In this document: piece by piece, positions 35,943-44,009 of the stretch | Numbering within the stretch: position 1 is the first letter of the stretch | Layout of the letters: each line of letters starts with the position of its first letter | Origin: Denitratimonas yunnanensis (SeqCode) | GTDB lineage: Bacteria; Pseudomonadota; Gammaproteobacteria; Xanthomonadales; Xanthomonadaceae | Direction: 5' to 3' | Length of the DNA: 64,000 nucleotides | Assembly: GCA_026410415.1 (NCBI GenBank) | Contig: JAPMLR010000003.1 | Location: 124,001 to 188,000 of the forward strand | Position numbers and translations under genes: made by a program | Notes under the pieces: model-generated | Seen by the model: the letters and a program-made list of their open reading frames with translations, nothing else | Database searches by the model: none | What the model was told of the DNA's origin: nothing

Positions 35943-36704
35943 TCAGGCGATACCGGAAGCGGCGGGGTGCAAGTCGATGCTGCTGTGCGCCATGGCGCTC
36001 AGGCCGACTGGATCGAGGATGCGGAGCTGGCGACCCCGCACCTTGATGTATCCCTCGTCCTGCAGTCGGGTGAAGCCGCGGCTGACGGTTTCGATGACGA
36101 GCCCGAGATAGCGTGCGATGTCTTCCCGGCTCATCGGCAGGCTGAACTCGGTGGCCGAGTGGCCAAGCTGATGGTAACGCTCCGACAACCCATGCAAAAA
36201 CATCGCGATGCGATCCTGCGCCTGGCGGCGCCCGAGGATTTCCAGATGGTCCTGGTCGCGACCGACGCTTCGGCCGATCACGCGGAGCAGTTGCAACTGC
36301 AAGCCCGGCACGGCATGGGTGATTTCTTCGAGAGCGTCGAGCGGAACCTCGCACACCAGTGCCGGGCCGAGAGCCTCGGCTTCGCAGCGGTGCTTGCCAC
36401 TGCCGAGTGCATCCAGCCCGATCAGCTCGCCGGGCAAGTGGAAGCCGATGACCTGTTCCTCGCCGTCATCGCTGATGGCGACCGTCTTGAAGGCACCTTC
36501 GCGAGCCACGTACAGCGCCTCCATCGGGGCGCCGATGCGGAACAGGCGTTCGCTGCGCGCCAAGGGGCGGCGGCGTCGGACGATCTCGTCCAGCCGCACC
36601 ATGTCGTCCTGCCCGATGCCGGCCGGCAGGCAGAGCTGCTGCAGCGAGCACTGCGCGCAGCTGCGGCGTAACCTGGCCAGATCGAATACAACGCTATGGG
36701 TCAT
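35943..36704 (-). CDS. fnr: FNR-type oxygen-responsive CRP-family regulator
   Basis: A 253-residue transcription factor that senses oxygen through a [4Fe-4S] cluster. Cluster ligands are Cys16, Cys19 and Cys25 (CAQCSLQQLC) and Cys118 (LVCEVP), matching E. coli FNR Cys20/23/29/122; Cys107 is extra. The cyclic-nucleotide-type domain contains GFHLPGELIGLDALGSG. The recognition helix VIETVSRGF keeps the E-x-x-S-R residues that read TTGAT half-sites. It probably switches the cell between aerobic and low-oxygen metabolism. I found no clear TTGAT-N4-ATCAA site in this window. It is followed at 21 bases by pldA. Confidence 0.94.
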   Translation of the reverse strand: MTHSVVFDLARLRRSCAQCSLQQLCLPAGIGQDDMVRLDEIVRRRRPLARSERLFRIGAPMEALYVAREGAFKTVAISDDGEEQVIGFHLPGELIGLDALGSGKHRCEAEALGPALVCEVPLDALEEITHAVPGLQLQLLRVIGRSVGRDQDHLEILGRRQAQDRIAMFLHGLSERYHQLGHSATEFSLPMSREDIARYLGLVIETVSRGFTRLQDEGYIKVRGRQLRILDPVGLSAMAHSSIDLHPAASGIA

Positions 36705-36922
36705 CAGACGGTCCTCGAACGACCGGAGGCTGGGTGCTTATCGTGCCAGAACCGGGCTTCTGCCGGAAATCAGACAAAGGGCTAGGCAATCGAGCAGATC
36801 GGTTCGCCAAGAGGGCTCCTGCATGGCGCGGAAGCCAAAAACTTGCGGCCCCATGCGATACTTCAGGCCTTCGCTTCGGCCTGCAATCCGCAGGCTGGAT
36901 GCATGATTTTTCGGAGAATGGA

Positions 36923-37525
36923 ATGTCGATCCTGATCCGCGAAGTGCGCGAGCACGAGCTGGAGTCCGTCCTTGCCCTCAATAACGCCGCCGGTCCGACC
37001 ATCCTCGAGCTGGATCTGGAGCAGCTTCGATTCTTCTTTGCCGAAGCGGTCTATTTTCGTGTCGCGGAAGTGGATGGCGTGGTGGCAGGCTTCCTGATCG
37101 GTTTCGATCAGCACAGTCGATATCGCAGCAGCAATTACCTCTGGTTCAAGGAGCGCTATCCCGCGTTCCTCTACATTGATCGTGTCGTGATCGCCCGCGC
37201 CCAGCGCGGCAGCGGTGTCGGGCGGGTGTTCTATGCCGATGTGACCAGTTTCGCCGAGGTGCGACAACCGCTGCTGGCGTGTGAGGTGTTTCTGGAGCCG
37301 CGCAACGATGCGGCCCTGCTGTTCCACGGCACGTACGGTTTCCAGGAGGCCGGGCAGCGGGTGATGGACGAAACCGGACTGCGAGTCTCGATGCTGGTCA
37401 AGGAGCTCACCAGCTATCCGTGGGTGAGGGAACGCTGGCTCGATGGCCCCGGCCTGCCCGACGTGCCGTGGCTGGCCGAGCGCCCGCATCGTTCCACGCG
37501 TCCGACGCAGGAGCGCCGCGCATGA
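36923..37525 (+). CDS. GNAT-family N-acetyltransferase
   Basis: A 200-residue acetyltransferase of the GNAT superfamily; the substrate is unknown. The acetyl-CoA motif A is seen as LYIDRVVIARAQRGSGVGR (near 90-108), followed by VFLEPRNDAALLFHGTYGFQ. There is no signal peptide. The start ATG 36923 has GGAG upstream; the frame upstream to 36734 lies in the fnr intergenic region and looks non-coding. Its stop overlaps the minC start (ATGA), so it is co-translated with the Min system genes, an association I also recall in related genomes. A link to division is not shown. Confidence 0.88.
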   Translation: MSILIREVREHELESVLALNNAAGPTILELDLEQLRFFFAEAVYFRVAEVDGVVAGFLIGFDQHSRYRSSNYLWFKERYPAFLYIDRVVIARAQRGSGVGRVFYADVTSFAEVRQPLLACEVFLEPRNDAALLFHGTYGFQEAGQRVMDETGLRVSMLVKELTSYPWVRERWLDGPGLPDVPWLAERPHRSTRPTQERRA

Positions 37526-38283
37526 CGGCGGCGGGCGATTACGAGCAGGCCGGCGAGTTGAGGATGGGGCAGGTTGGAATCGCCAATCTGCGGGTCCGGA
37601 CTCTGGATGTGGCCCGTTTGGGGCAGGAAATGCGGGAACGTGTCACGCGCGCGCCGAACCTGTTTTCCCGGGTCGCGGTGGTCGTGGATTTTGGTGGATT
37701 GAGCCGCGCGCCCGACGCCGCCAGCGCGCGGACATTGCTGGAGGCGCTGCGCGAAGCGGGCGTGTTGCCTGTGGCTCTGGCGTACGGCACGCGCGACATC
37801 GAAGCCCTGTCCATGGAGTTGGGTTTGCCACTGCTCGCCAAGTTCCGCGCCCAGTACGAAAGCGGAAATCAGCCAGCGGTTCCGGCTGCCACGGCAGCGG
37901 CACCCGAGCCCGTGCACATGCCTGAGCCGGTAGTGGTCGTCCCTGCAACTCCAGCCACCTCGCTGATGCATCCCAGTCCGGTACGTTCGGGCCAGCAGAT
38001 TTACGCTCAGGGGCGCGATCTGGTGGTGTCGGCCAGTGTCGGTGCCGGTGCCGAGGTCATCGCCGATGGCAGCGTGCATGTCTATGGCCCCTTGCGCGGG
38101 CGAGCGCTTGCCGGAGCGCAGGGGGATGAAAAAGCCCGTATATTCTGCCGCGAGTTCCACGCGGAGCTGGTCGCGATTGCCGGTCGTTACAAGGTGATCG
38201 AGGAGGTTCCGCAGGCATTGCGCGGCAAGGCGGTGCAGATATGGCTGCAGGATGACAGCCTGCACATGGCGGAAATCACCTGA
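37522..38283 (+). CDS. minC: Septum site-determining protein MinC
   Basis: Inhibitor of FtsZ polymerisation that keeps division at midcell. It has 253 residues. The N-terminal FtsZ-antagonist domain covers about 10-110 (MGQVGIANLRVRTLD). A Pro/Ala/Val-rich linker lies at about 118-150 (longer than in E. coli, 231 residues). The C-terminal beta-helix domain binds MinD and the FtsZ tail (VRSGQQIYAQGRDLVVSASV; GDEKARIFCREFHAELVAIAG). The start ATG 37522 is chosen because of the four-base overlap with the upstream acetyltransferase. minD follows after 59 bases. Confidence 0.95.
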   Translation: MTAAGDYEQAGELRMGQVGIANLRVRTLDVARLGQEMRERVTRAPNLFSRVAVVVDFGGLSRAPDAASARTLLEALREAGVLPVALAYGTRDIEALSMELGLPLLAKFRAQYESGNQPAVPAATAAAPEPVHMPEPVVVVPATPATSLMHPSPVRSGQQIYAQGRDLVVSASVGAGAEVIADGSVHVYGPLRGRALAGAQGDEKARIFCREFHAELVAIAGRYKVIEEVPQALRGKAVQIWLQDDSLHMAEIT

Positions 38284-38342
38284 CCCGCCGTATCGGAACG
38301 CCGCGATTCGACATTTTCGGAAACATCACGGAGAGCACCCCT

Positions 38343-39152
38343 TTGACCCAGATCATCGTCGTCACGTCCGGAAAGGGTGGCGTGGGCAAGACCACCACCA
38401 GCGCGAGCCTGTCCTGCGGCTTGGCACGGCATGGCAAGAAGACCGCCGTCATCGATTTCGATGTCGGCCTGCGCAATCTCGACCTCATCATGGGCTGCGA
38501 ACGCCGCGTGGTGTACGACTTCGTCAACGTGGTCAACGGCGACTGCACGCTGAAGCAGGCGCTGATCAAGGACAAGCGTTTTGACAACCTTTACGTACTC
38601 GCCGCCTCGCAGACGCGCGACAAGGATGCGCTCAGTAAGGAGGGCGTGGAGAAGGTGCTCAAGGATCTGGCCGAGGACGGCTTCGACTTCATCGTCTGCG
38701 ACTCGCCCGCCGGCATCGAGAAAGGCGCGTTCCTGGCGATGTACTTCGCCGACAGCGCGGTCGTTGTGGTGAACCCGGAAGTATCCTCGGTGCGTGATTC
38801 GGACCGCATCCTCGGCTTGCTTTCCTCCAAGACGCAGAAGGCCGAGCGCGGCGAGAAGGTCGACGACCGGCTGTTGCTGACGCGCTACAACCCGGCGCGC
38901 GTGGAAAGCGGTGAAATGCTTTCGATCAAGGACGTGGAGGAGATCCTGGGCCTCACCGTGCTCGGTGTGATTCCCGAATCCCCGGATGTCCTCAACGCTT
39001 CCAACAAGGGCGAGCCGGTCATACTGGACATGGAAACGCCTGCCGGCCAGGCCTACGACGATGCGGTTGCGCGCCTGCTCGGCGAGGATCGCCCGCTGCG
39101 CTTCACCCAGGTGGAGAAGAAGGGCTTTTTCTCCAAACTCTTTGGAGGCTGA
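38343..39152 (+). CDS. minD: Septum site-determining protein MinD
   Basis: Membrane-associated ATPase that recruits MinC and oscillates pole to pole with MinE. It has 269 residues (E. coli 270). The deviant Walker A motif is [10 protein letters not shown] near residue 9, and the sensitive DSPAGIE region follows. The C-terminal amphipathic membrane helix is GFFSKLFGG. The start codon appears to be TTG at 38343 with GGAGA upstream; the protein aligns from this residue, and no in-frame ATG lies in the right place. minE follows after four bases. Confidence 0.97.
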   Translation: MTQIIVVTSGKGGVGKTTTSASLSCGLARHGKKTAVIDFDVGLRNLDLIMGCERRVVYDFVNVVNGDCTLKQALIKDKRFDNLYVLAASQTRDKDALSKEGVEKVLKDLAEDGFDFIVCDSPAGIEKGAFLAMYFADSAVVVVNPEVSSVRDSDRILGLLSSKTQKAERGEKVDDRLLLTRYNPARVESGEMLSIKDVEEILGLTVLGVIPESPDVLNASNKGEPVILDMETPAGQAYDDAVARLLGEDRPLRFTQVEKKGFFSKLFGG

Positions 39153-39156
39153 TCCG

Positions 39157-39417
39157 ATGGCGCTTTTCGATTTCCTGCGACCGAAGAAGGATTCCGCCAG
39201 CATCGCGAGGAACCGCCTGCGCATCCTGATCGAGCAGGAACGCAGCGACAGCAACGGGCCGGACTATCTGCCGGTGATGCGGCGTGAACTGCTGGAAGTG
39301 ATCCGCAAGTACGTCAGCGTCGATCTGGATGCGGTCAAGGTGGACCTGATCAAGGACGGTGGGCATGACGTGCTCGATATCTCGGTGTCGTTGCCCGAAA
39401 AGCCGGATATGCCCTGA
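39157..39417 (+). CDS. minE: Cell division topological specificity factor MinE
   Basis: Drives MinD ATP hydrolysis and restricts MinCD to the poles. It has 86 residues (E. coli 88). The N-terminal membrane-targeting and anti-MinCD segment is [20 protein letters not shown], and the topological domain carries [23 protein letters not shown] 39157 has TTTGGAGG upstream, overlapping the end of minD; it is clearly in the minC-minD-minE operon. Confidence 0.97.
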   Translation: MALFDFLRPKKDSASIARNRLRILIEQERSDSNGPDYLPVMRRELLEVIRKYVSVDLDAVKVDLIKDGGHDVLDISVSLPEKPDMP

Positions 39418-39501
39418 CATTTCCGAGTGCAGGAGCGATGCCGCGCAAGCCCCTTCGGGCTGCACGATGTGGCCCGAGCGAAACAACCTTCACGCACGCC
39501 G

Positions 39502-39960
39502 ATGCTGATTCTTTCCGACATCGTTTTCACCGATGCGGCCACGCTGCTTGCCGGATTCGATCTGGAGCTGGTGGCGGTGCCGCAAGGGGCGTCGATCCCG
39601 GGCAGCTACTGGGGCGAACCGGAGGCGGGGATCATCGGACATCGCGTCTACGTACGTCCCGACACGCCGGTGCATTCGATGCTGCACGAGGCCTGCCACC
39701 TGATCGTGCTGCCGCCCGAACGTCGCGTCCAGGTACATACCGATGCGACCGACTCGATCGCCGAGGAAGATGCCGCCTGCTGCCTGCAGATACTGCTTGC
39801 CGATCGTATTCCCGGCGTCGGCAGTGAACGCCTGATGCGCGATATGGACGCCTGGGGTTATACCTTCCGTCTTGGTTCGACGCGTGCCTGGTTCGAGCAG
39901 GATGCGCAGGATGCATTCGATTGGCTGAAAGTGCGGCTGCCGGGGTGCGTGGTCGCCTGA
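39502..39960 (+). CDS. Small zincin-like protein (HEACH motif), unknown function
   Basis: A 152-residue soluble protein. Residues 62-66 read HEACH, an H-E-x-x-H zinc-peptidase motif, in the context SMLHEACHLIVLP. A downstream acidic EED at 88-90 in DSIAEEDAACC could supply the third ligand. I do not know the family by name. It has no signal peptide or membrane segment. It lies 84 bases after minE on the same strand and may be in the same transcript. A metal-dependent peptidase activity is a hypothesis based only on the motif. Confidence 0.7.
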   Translation: MLILSDIVFTDAATLLAGFDLELVAVPQGASIPGSYWGEPEAGIIGHRVYVRPDTPVHSMLHEACHLIVLPPERRVQVHTDATDSIAEEDAACCLQILLADRIPGVGSERLMRDMDAWGYTFRLGSTRAWFEQDAQDAFDWLKVRLPGCVVA

Positions 39961-39991
39961 GGCCGCCCGTTGTCCGCCTGCGCGGCGGCAT

Positions 39992-40015
39992 GAATGTGCG
40001 CGGGACCGCACATTC
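39992..40015 (+). terminator. Probable terminator hairpin after the HEACH gene
   Basis: A perfect 9-bp stem (GAATGTGCG and CGCACATTC) has a 6-base loop and is followed by TTCGCATTCTC, a weak T-tract. It is likely to end the GNAT-min transcript. Confidence 0.45.
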
Positions 40016-40151
40016 TTCGCATTCTCGAGCCGGGGGGCACCTTGATGGCGTAGTGTTGCGGCCACCGTTGTATTTGCGCTGGGTCAAGCCGGTGCCGGCG
40101 TTGTGTTGAGACAATCCTTCATACCTACGATGACGAGGCGACAGATTCCCG

Positions 40152-40925
40152 ATGGCCCATGTGATATTCGAGTGCGGCGATCATCGCTGCGTGGTGTTCA
40201 ATGATCTGGTGCGCGGCGACGACGGCGTCCAGGCCAATCAGTTCCTGGTCATGCACGGCAACGCGTCCGCACTGATCGACCCAGGTGGTGCCTTGTTGTA
40301 CACACCGCTGTCGATGGCGATGAGCAGCTTCTTGCCGATGAAAAACCTGACATGGCTGTTGGCATCGCATCAGGATCCGGACATCATCGGTGCAGCGGAC
40401 CGCTGGCTCATGTACACCCAGGCGGTGGTGGTGTGCTCGAAGCTCTGGGGGCGTTTCGTGCCGCACGCGGTACCGCACTACCAGCAGAATGCCGGGCAGG
40501 AGCGTTACCTGCTGCTGCCGGACGAGGGCGGGCGCATCCCGATGGGTGACAGCTATCTCGTGGCCTTGCCGGCGCACTTCCTGCATTCGGTCGGCAACTT
40601 CAGTTTTTACGACCCGGTCAGTCGCATCCTGTTCTCCGGTGACGTGGGCTCGTCACTGATCCCCAGTGGCGAGGCTTATCGCACCGTGGAGGACTTCGCT
40701 TCACATCGTCCGCGGATGGAAGGTTTCCATCGCCGATACATGGCGTCGCAAAGGGCGTGCAAGCTCTGGTGCGACATGGTGCGCGGTCTCGATCCGGATC
40801 TCATCGTGCCGCAGCACGGCCTGCCGATGGGCGGGCAGGCGCGTCACGACTTCCTCGACTGGCTCTCCAACCTGCAATGTGGCGTCGACCTCATGGGTCC
40901 GGCGAACTACCGCGTCCCCTTGTAG
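40152..40925 (+). CDS. Metallo-beta-lactamase-fold protein of the oxygen-binding diiron (ODP) type
   Basis: A 257-residue MBL-fold protein. The first metal motif is H-Q-D-P-D (73-77) instead of the hydrolase H-x-H-x-D-H, as in the diiron ODP/flavodiiron branch, where oxygen or a redox ligand binds rather than a substrate being hydrolysed. Further ligands are likely in AHFLHSVGN (about 141-148), the Asp of FSGDVG (164) and the His of VPQHG. There is no flavodoxin domain, so it is not a complete flavodiiron oxidase. Family knowledge suggests oxygen or redox sensing. Its TAG stop lies inside a repeated palindrome. Confidence 0.85.
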   Translation: MAHVIFECGDHRCVVFNDLVRGDDGVQANQFLVMHGNASALIDPGGALLYTPLSMAMSSFLPMKNLTWLLASHQDPDIIGAADRWLMYTQAVVVCSKLWGRFVPHAVPHYQQNAGQERYLLLPDEGGRIPMGDSYLVALPAHFLHSVGNFSFYDPVSRILFSGDVGSSLIPSGEAYRTVEDFASHRPRMEGFHRRYMASQRACKLWCDMVRGLDPDLIVPQHGLPMGGQARHDFLDWLSNLQCGVDLMGPANYRVPL

Positions 40926-40948
40926 GCCGGGGTTACACCCCCGGCGGG
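40922..40948. repeat. REP-like palindrome, copy 1
   Basis: GTAGGCCGGGGTTACACC then CCCGGCGGG. It forms the hairpin GCCGGGG-TTACA-CCCCCGGC and differs from copy 2 by one extra C. It contains the stop codon of the MBL-fold gene. Confidence 0.75.
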
Positions 40949-41017
40949 TCGTGAGACCGCCCAGCCGCGTGCGTAGGCGCGACCTGCGGGCTGCTGTTCG
41001 GATCGTCCTCATTCGGC

Positions 41018-41043
41018 GTAGGCCGGGGTTACACCCCGGCGGG
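41018..41043. repeat. REP-like palindrome, copy 2
   Basis: The same element 96 bases later in the same orientation (GTAGGCCGGGGTTACACC then CCGGCGGG), giving the perfect hairpin GCCGGGG-TTA-CACCCCGGC-like stem. Both copies lie between the convergent MBL gene and metB and may act as bidirectional terminators or RNA-end stabilisers. Confidence 0.75.
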
Positions 41044-41075
41044 ATCGCGCGGCACGTCCGGCGCAACGTCTCCGT

Positions 41076-42284
41076 TCAGCCGGTGCTCGACGCGGCATGT
41101 GGTCGAGCCAGGATCTGCGCCGCACGTTCCAGCGCCGCATGAAGATCGGCGGCCAGATCCTCGGCAGCCTCGATGCCTACCGACAATCGCAACAGGCCAT
41201 CGCCGATGCCGGCCACCGCGCGCGCTTCGGGCGTCATCGCGGCATGCGTCATCGAGGCCGGATGCGCGATCAGGCTTTCCACGCCGCCGAGCGATTCGGC
41301 GAGGGTAAAGTGTTCCAGGCCATCGAGCAGCGCCTGCACCGCCGCATCGCCGCCGTGCAGCTCGAAGCTGATCATTGCCCCGAATCCGCGTTGCTGACGC
41401 GCGGCCAAACCATGGCCGGGGTGGGTGGGCAGTCCGGGGAAGTGGGTGGCGGCCGTTGCCGGATGGGCTTCCAGAAGGGCGACCAGCTCTGCGGCATTCT
41501 CTTGATGCACCCGCAATCGCGCGTCCAGCGTCCGTAGTCCGCGCAGGGTCAGGAAACTGTCGAATGGCGATCCGGTCAGTCCGAGGGCGTTGGCCCACCA
41601 GGTCAGCTGTTCGTGCAGTCCGGCATCGGCCGCGATCACCGCGCCTCCGACCACATCGCTGTGGCCGTTGATGTACTTGGTGGTCGAATGCACCACCACG
41701 TCCGCACCCAGTGCGATGGGCGTTTGCAACACCGGCGAAAGGAAGGTGTTGTCGGCCACGACGAGTGCACCTGCGCGGTGCGCGGCTTCGGCCACGAAGC
41801 GGATGTCGGTGATGCGCAGCAAAGGATTGCTCGGAGTCTCGATCCAGACGATTTTCGGGGACTGCGCGAGTGCCTGTGCGAGGGCGCGCGGGTTGCCGAA
41901 GTCGATCGTGTCCAGCGCAAAATGTCCCTTCTTCGCGAGCGCATTGAACAGGCGCCACGAACCGCCGTAGCAGTCGTGCGGCACCACCAATCGATCGCCG
42001 GGTTCAAGCAGCTGCAGCACCAGCGTGATTGCCGCCATGCCGGTGGACACCACGACGCCGCCGGCGCCTCCTTCCAGCTCGGCGAGCGCATCGCCCAACA
42101 GGTCGCGGGTCGGGTTGCCGCTGCGGGTGTAATCGTACCGGCGCTTCCCGCCGTATCCGTCGAAGCTGAAGTTGCTCGACAGGACGATGGGGGGCACGAC
42201 GGCGCCATGTGCCGAATCACTGTCGATGCCGGCGCGCACTGCGGCAGTGCGCGTCGTGCGGGAACGTGGCGTGGCGGCACTCAT
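41076..42284 (-). CDS. metB: Cystathionine gamma-synthase (PLP enzyme)
   Basis: PLP-dependent enzyme of the Cys/Met metabolism family. It joins O-succinyl-homoserine and cysteine into cystathionine on the way to methionine. It has 402 residues. The PLP lysine is Lys203 in VHSTTKYINGHSD. Other family blocks are RYDYTRSGNPTRD and LVVADNTFLSP. Family members (gamma-synthase, sulfhydrylase, gamma-lyase) are hard to separate by sequence; the metX partner and SAM-riboswitch control support a biosynthetic role. The start ATG 42284 overlaps the metX stop by four bases; the longer frame lies within metX. Confidence 0.9.
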   Translation of the reverse strand: MSAATPRSRTTRTAAVRAGIDSDSAHGAVVPPIVLSSNFSFDGYGGKRRYDYTRSGNPTRDLLGDALAELEGGAGGVVVSTGMAAITLVLQLLEPGDRLVVPHDCYGGSWRLFNALAKKGHFALDTIDFGNPRALAQALAQSPKIVWIETPSNPLLRITDIRFVAEAAHRAGALVVADNTFLSPVLQTPIALGADVVVHSTTKYINGHSDVVGGAVIAADAGLHEQLTWWANALGLTGSPFDSFLTLRGLRTLDARLRVHQENAAELVALLEAHPATAATHFPGLPTHPGHGLAARQQRGFGAMISFELHGGDAAVQALLDGLEHFTLAESLGGVESLIAHPASMTHAAMTPEARAVAGIGDGLLRLSVGIEAAEDLAADLHAALERAAQILARPHAASSTG

Positions 42285-43306
42285 TGGCAGGAACTCCGGT
42301 TCAGGGCGGTCGCCAGAATGGCGCCGATGCGTGCTTCCTCCTTGAGGAACGCATCGTGCCCGTACAACGAATCCACGCGATGCAACCGTGCAGGCCCACT
42401 GATGCGTTCGGTCAAACCGAGGAGATCCGTTTCCGGCACGACTTGATCCTGTGCCACGGCCACGATGTCGGTGGGAACGTGAATTGCTTCCGGTTCGACG
42501 TCCTGCAGATCGATCGATTCGGAGAGGCGCAGGTAAGCAGTCGCGGAAAAGCGTGCAACGAATCGAGGGCCGATCGCGTCGAAATAGTCTTCGACGGCGA
42601 ATCGCGCACCATTCGCGCAAACCGTCGGTGCACGGTTGAAGCGCTGATCGAACTCGGCATCGCTGCGGTAGCCGATCACCGCCAGCGAGCGCGCCAGTGC
42701 AAGGGCTTCGCGGATGCCGTTCTCGCTGTGGCCGAGTGCCACGATGCGGCGCTGGATCACGCGCAGCGCGGTGACTTGAGGGTGCGAGCGGTGTGCGCCG
42801 CTGATGGCGATCAGACGTTCGATCCGGTCGCCATGGCGAGCGGCGAACTGCAGTCCGACCATCGCGCCGTAGGAGGCGCCGACGTAGGCCTTTGCCTTGG
42901 CGATGTTCAGGTGATCGAGCACGGCGGCGATCGCATCGGCTTGGTCGGCCGGGTCGATGCACGCGTCCAGACTGCCGTCACTGCCCAGCCAGTCGATCGC
43001 GAGAACGCGGTGGCGGTGCGTATCGATGGCCTGATCCGGGCCGCACTGCGCCTGCCACCAGCCCGGCTCGGTGTGGCGTTCGTTCGAGGCGATATGGCGA
43101 TGTGCGGAAATGCCGCCTTGGACCACCACCACCGGCGCACCTTCGGCGCCTTGCAACTCCCACGCAATCCGAACCCGGCGAATGCCGGCGTGTCGCATCA
43201 CGAGCGTCATATCCAGCACGCCGCGCGCTGCTGCGGTCGCGTGAGCATCGGTGTCTGGATCACAGAGAGGGACGAAGGCGGTGCTGGCGGCGTGACTGAA
43301 ACTCAT
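42281..43306 (-). CDS. metX: Homoserine O-acyltransferase, MetX type (probably O-succinyltransferase)
   Basis: Alpha/beta-hydrolase-fold enzyme that acylates homoserine, the first committed step of methionine synthesis. It has 341 residues. The nucleophile elbow is GASYGAMV with Ser145; Asp287 (AQDQVVP) and His317 (YGHDAF) complete the triad. MetX enzymes use acetyl- or succinyl-CoA; in Xanthomonadales MetX-like enzymes are known that use succinyl-CoA, and the downstream MetB fits that. The start is ATG 43306 with CCGGAG six bases upstream. Its mRNA leader carries a SAM-I riboswitch and an anti-Shine-Dalgarno element. Confidence 0.92.
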   Translation of the reverse strand: MSFSHAASTAFVPLCDPDTDAHATAAARGVLDMTLVMRHAGIRRVRIAWELQGAEGAPVVVVQGGISAHRHIASNERHTEPGWWQAQCGPDQAIDTHRHRVLAIDWLGSDGSLDACIDPADQADAIAAVLDHLNIAKAKAYVGASYGAMVGLQFAARHGDRIERLIAISGAHRSHPQVTALRVIQRRIVALGHSENGIREALALARSLAVIGYRSDAEFDQRFNRAPTVCANGARFAVEDYFDAIGPRFVARFSATAYLRLSESIDLQDVEPEAIHVPTDIVAVAQDQVVPETDLLGLTERISGPARLHRVDSLYGHDAFLKEEARIGAILATALNRSSCQ

Positions 43307-43312
43307 CGGAAG

Positions 43313-43358
43313 CTCCGGGTAGTGGCTGGCAACCCACTCGAGCTCTGCGTTTCCGGAG
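43313..43358 (-). promoter_or_regulatory. Shine-Dalgarno sequestering hairpin of metX
   Basis: On the minus strand CTCCGG (43358-43353) is complementary to CCGGAG (43318-43313), the metX ribosome binding site. No T-run follows the riboswitch, so control of translation initiation is more likely than termination. Confidence 0.5.
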
Positions 43359-43397
43359 GCAAGGTCTCAGTGATGGCGTGTGATGACCATCGTTGCG

Positions 43398-43514
43398 ACC
43401 CATCTTCCGGTTGGTGCCAGGCACCTGCCGCAGGATTTGGCACCGAACGGAACCTTGCGGTTCCGAAGGTTGCCCCGGCATCGAAGGGCCTGTCCCTCCG
43501 CCGGTCTTGATGGG
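43398..43514 (-). promoter_or_regulatory. SAM-I (S-box) riboswitch of metX-metB
   Basis: On the minus strand the leader has P1 arms CCCATC (43514-43509) and GATGGG (43404-43399). Inside are the S-box core elements GGCGGAGGGACAGGCCC, GCCGGGGCAACC, a P3 hairpin (GGAACC/GGTTCC), CGGTGCCAAATCCTGC and a P4 hairpin (GGTGCC/GGCACC). It is an OFF switch in the known class: SAM binding lowers expression of methionine synthesis. Confidence 0.93.
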
Positions 43515-43526
43515 ATGTGTGCCCAG

Positions 43527-43555
43527 AGTCTGCAGTGCCGCTTTCAGTCTGTCAA
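43527..43555 (-). promoter_or_regulatory. Candidate promoter of metX-metB
   Basis: A perfect TTGACA (43555-43550), a 17-base spacer and CAGACT (43532-43527) would start the transcript a few bases before the riboswitch P1. The -10 is poor (3 of 6), but the position is ideal. Confidence 0.45.
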
Positions 43556-43604
43556 TCGCTTCATGCGGATGGAGAGATAATAAATTTTCATGAGGGCGTG
43601 CAGG

Positions 43605-43610
43605 TACAAT
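43605..43610 (+). promoter_or_regulatory. -10 element of the rnpB promoter
   Basis: TACAAT ends seven bases before the first paired base of RNase P RNA. No good -35 is visible at 16-18 bases; TTTTCA at 43585 is too close. Confidence 0.5.
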
Positions 43611-43616
43611 GCCGTC

Positions 43617-43969
43617 GCGGAGTCGGCCAGGCAGTCGCGCTGCACCTTGCGTGCATCGAGGAAAGTCCGGGCTCCACAGGGCAGAGTGCCAGGTAACGCC
43701 TGGGCGGCGCGAGCCGACGGAAAGTGCAACAGAGAGCAAACCGCCGAACGGCCTGAAAAGGTGCGTGGCAAGGGTGAAACGGTGCGGTAAGAGCGCACCG
43801 CGAGTCCGGCAACGGACCGGCACGGCAAACCCCACTCGGAGCAAGACCAAATAGGGACCTCATGGCGCGGCCCGCGTCGGGTCCGGGTAGGTTGCTTGAG
43901 CGTATCGGTGACGATGCGCCTAGAGGAATGACTGCCCACGACAGAACCCGGCTTATCGGCTGGCTCCGC
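43617..43969 (+). ncRNA. rnpB: RNase P RNA (bacterial class A)
   Basis: Catalytic RNA that matures tRNA 5' ends. Conserved pieces in order are GAGGAAAGTCCGGGCTCCAC (P4/J region, from about 43659), GGCAGAGTGCCAGGTAACGC, GCAACAGAGAGCAAACCGCC, the P8-P9 area, GGTAAGAGCGCACCGCG, GGAGCAAGACCAAATAGGG, GGGTAGGTTGCTTGAG and the 3' universal part ACGACAGAACCCGGCTTATC. The terminal helix pairs GCGGAGTC at the start with GGCTCCGC at the end, which sets both ends within a few bases. It lies between metX and mraZ. Confidence 0.97.
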
Positions 43970-44009
43970 ACCTCATCACCCAAGCGGATGGTCCGTCTTG
44001 CGACGGGGC

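Noticed and set aside
43571..43590. TATTAT on the minus strand as a -10 for metX
   Set aside because: No -35 lies at 16-18 bases; the TTGACA at 43550-43555 with start next to the riboswitch fits better.
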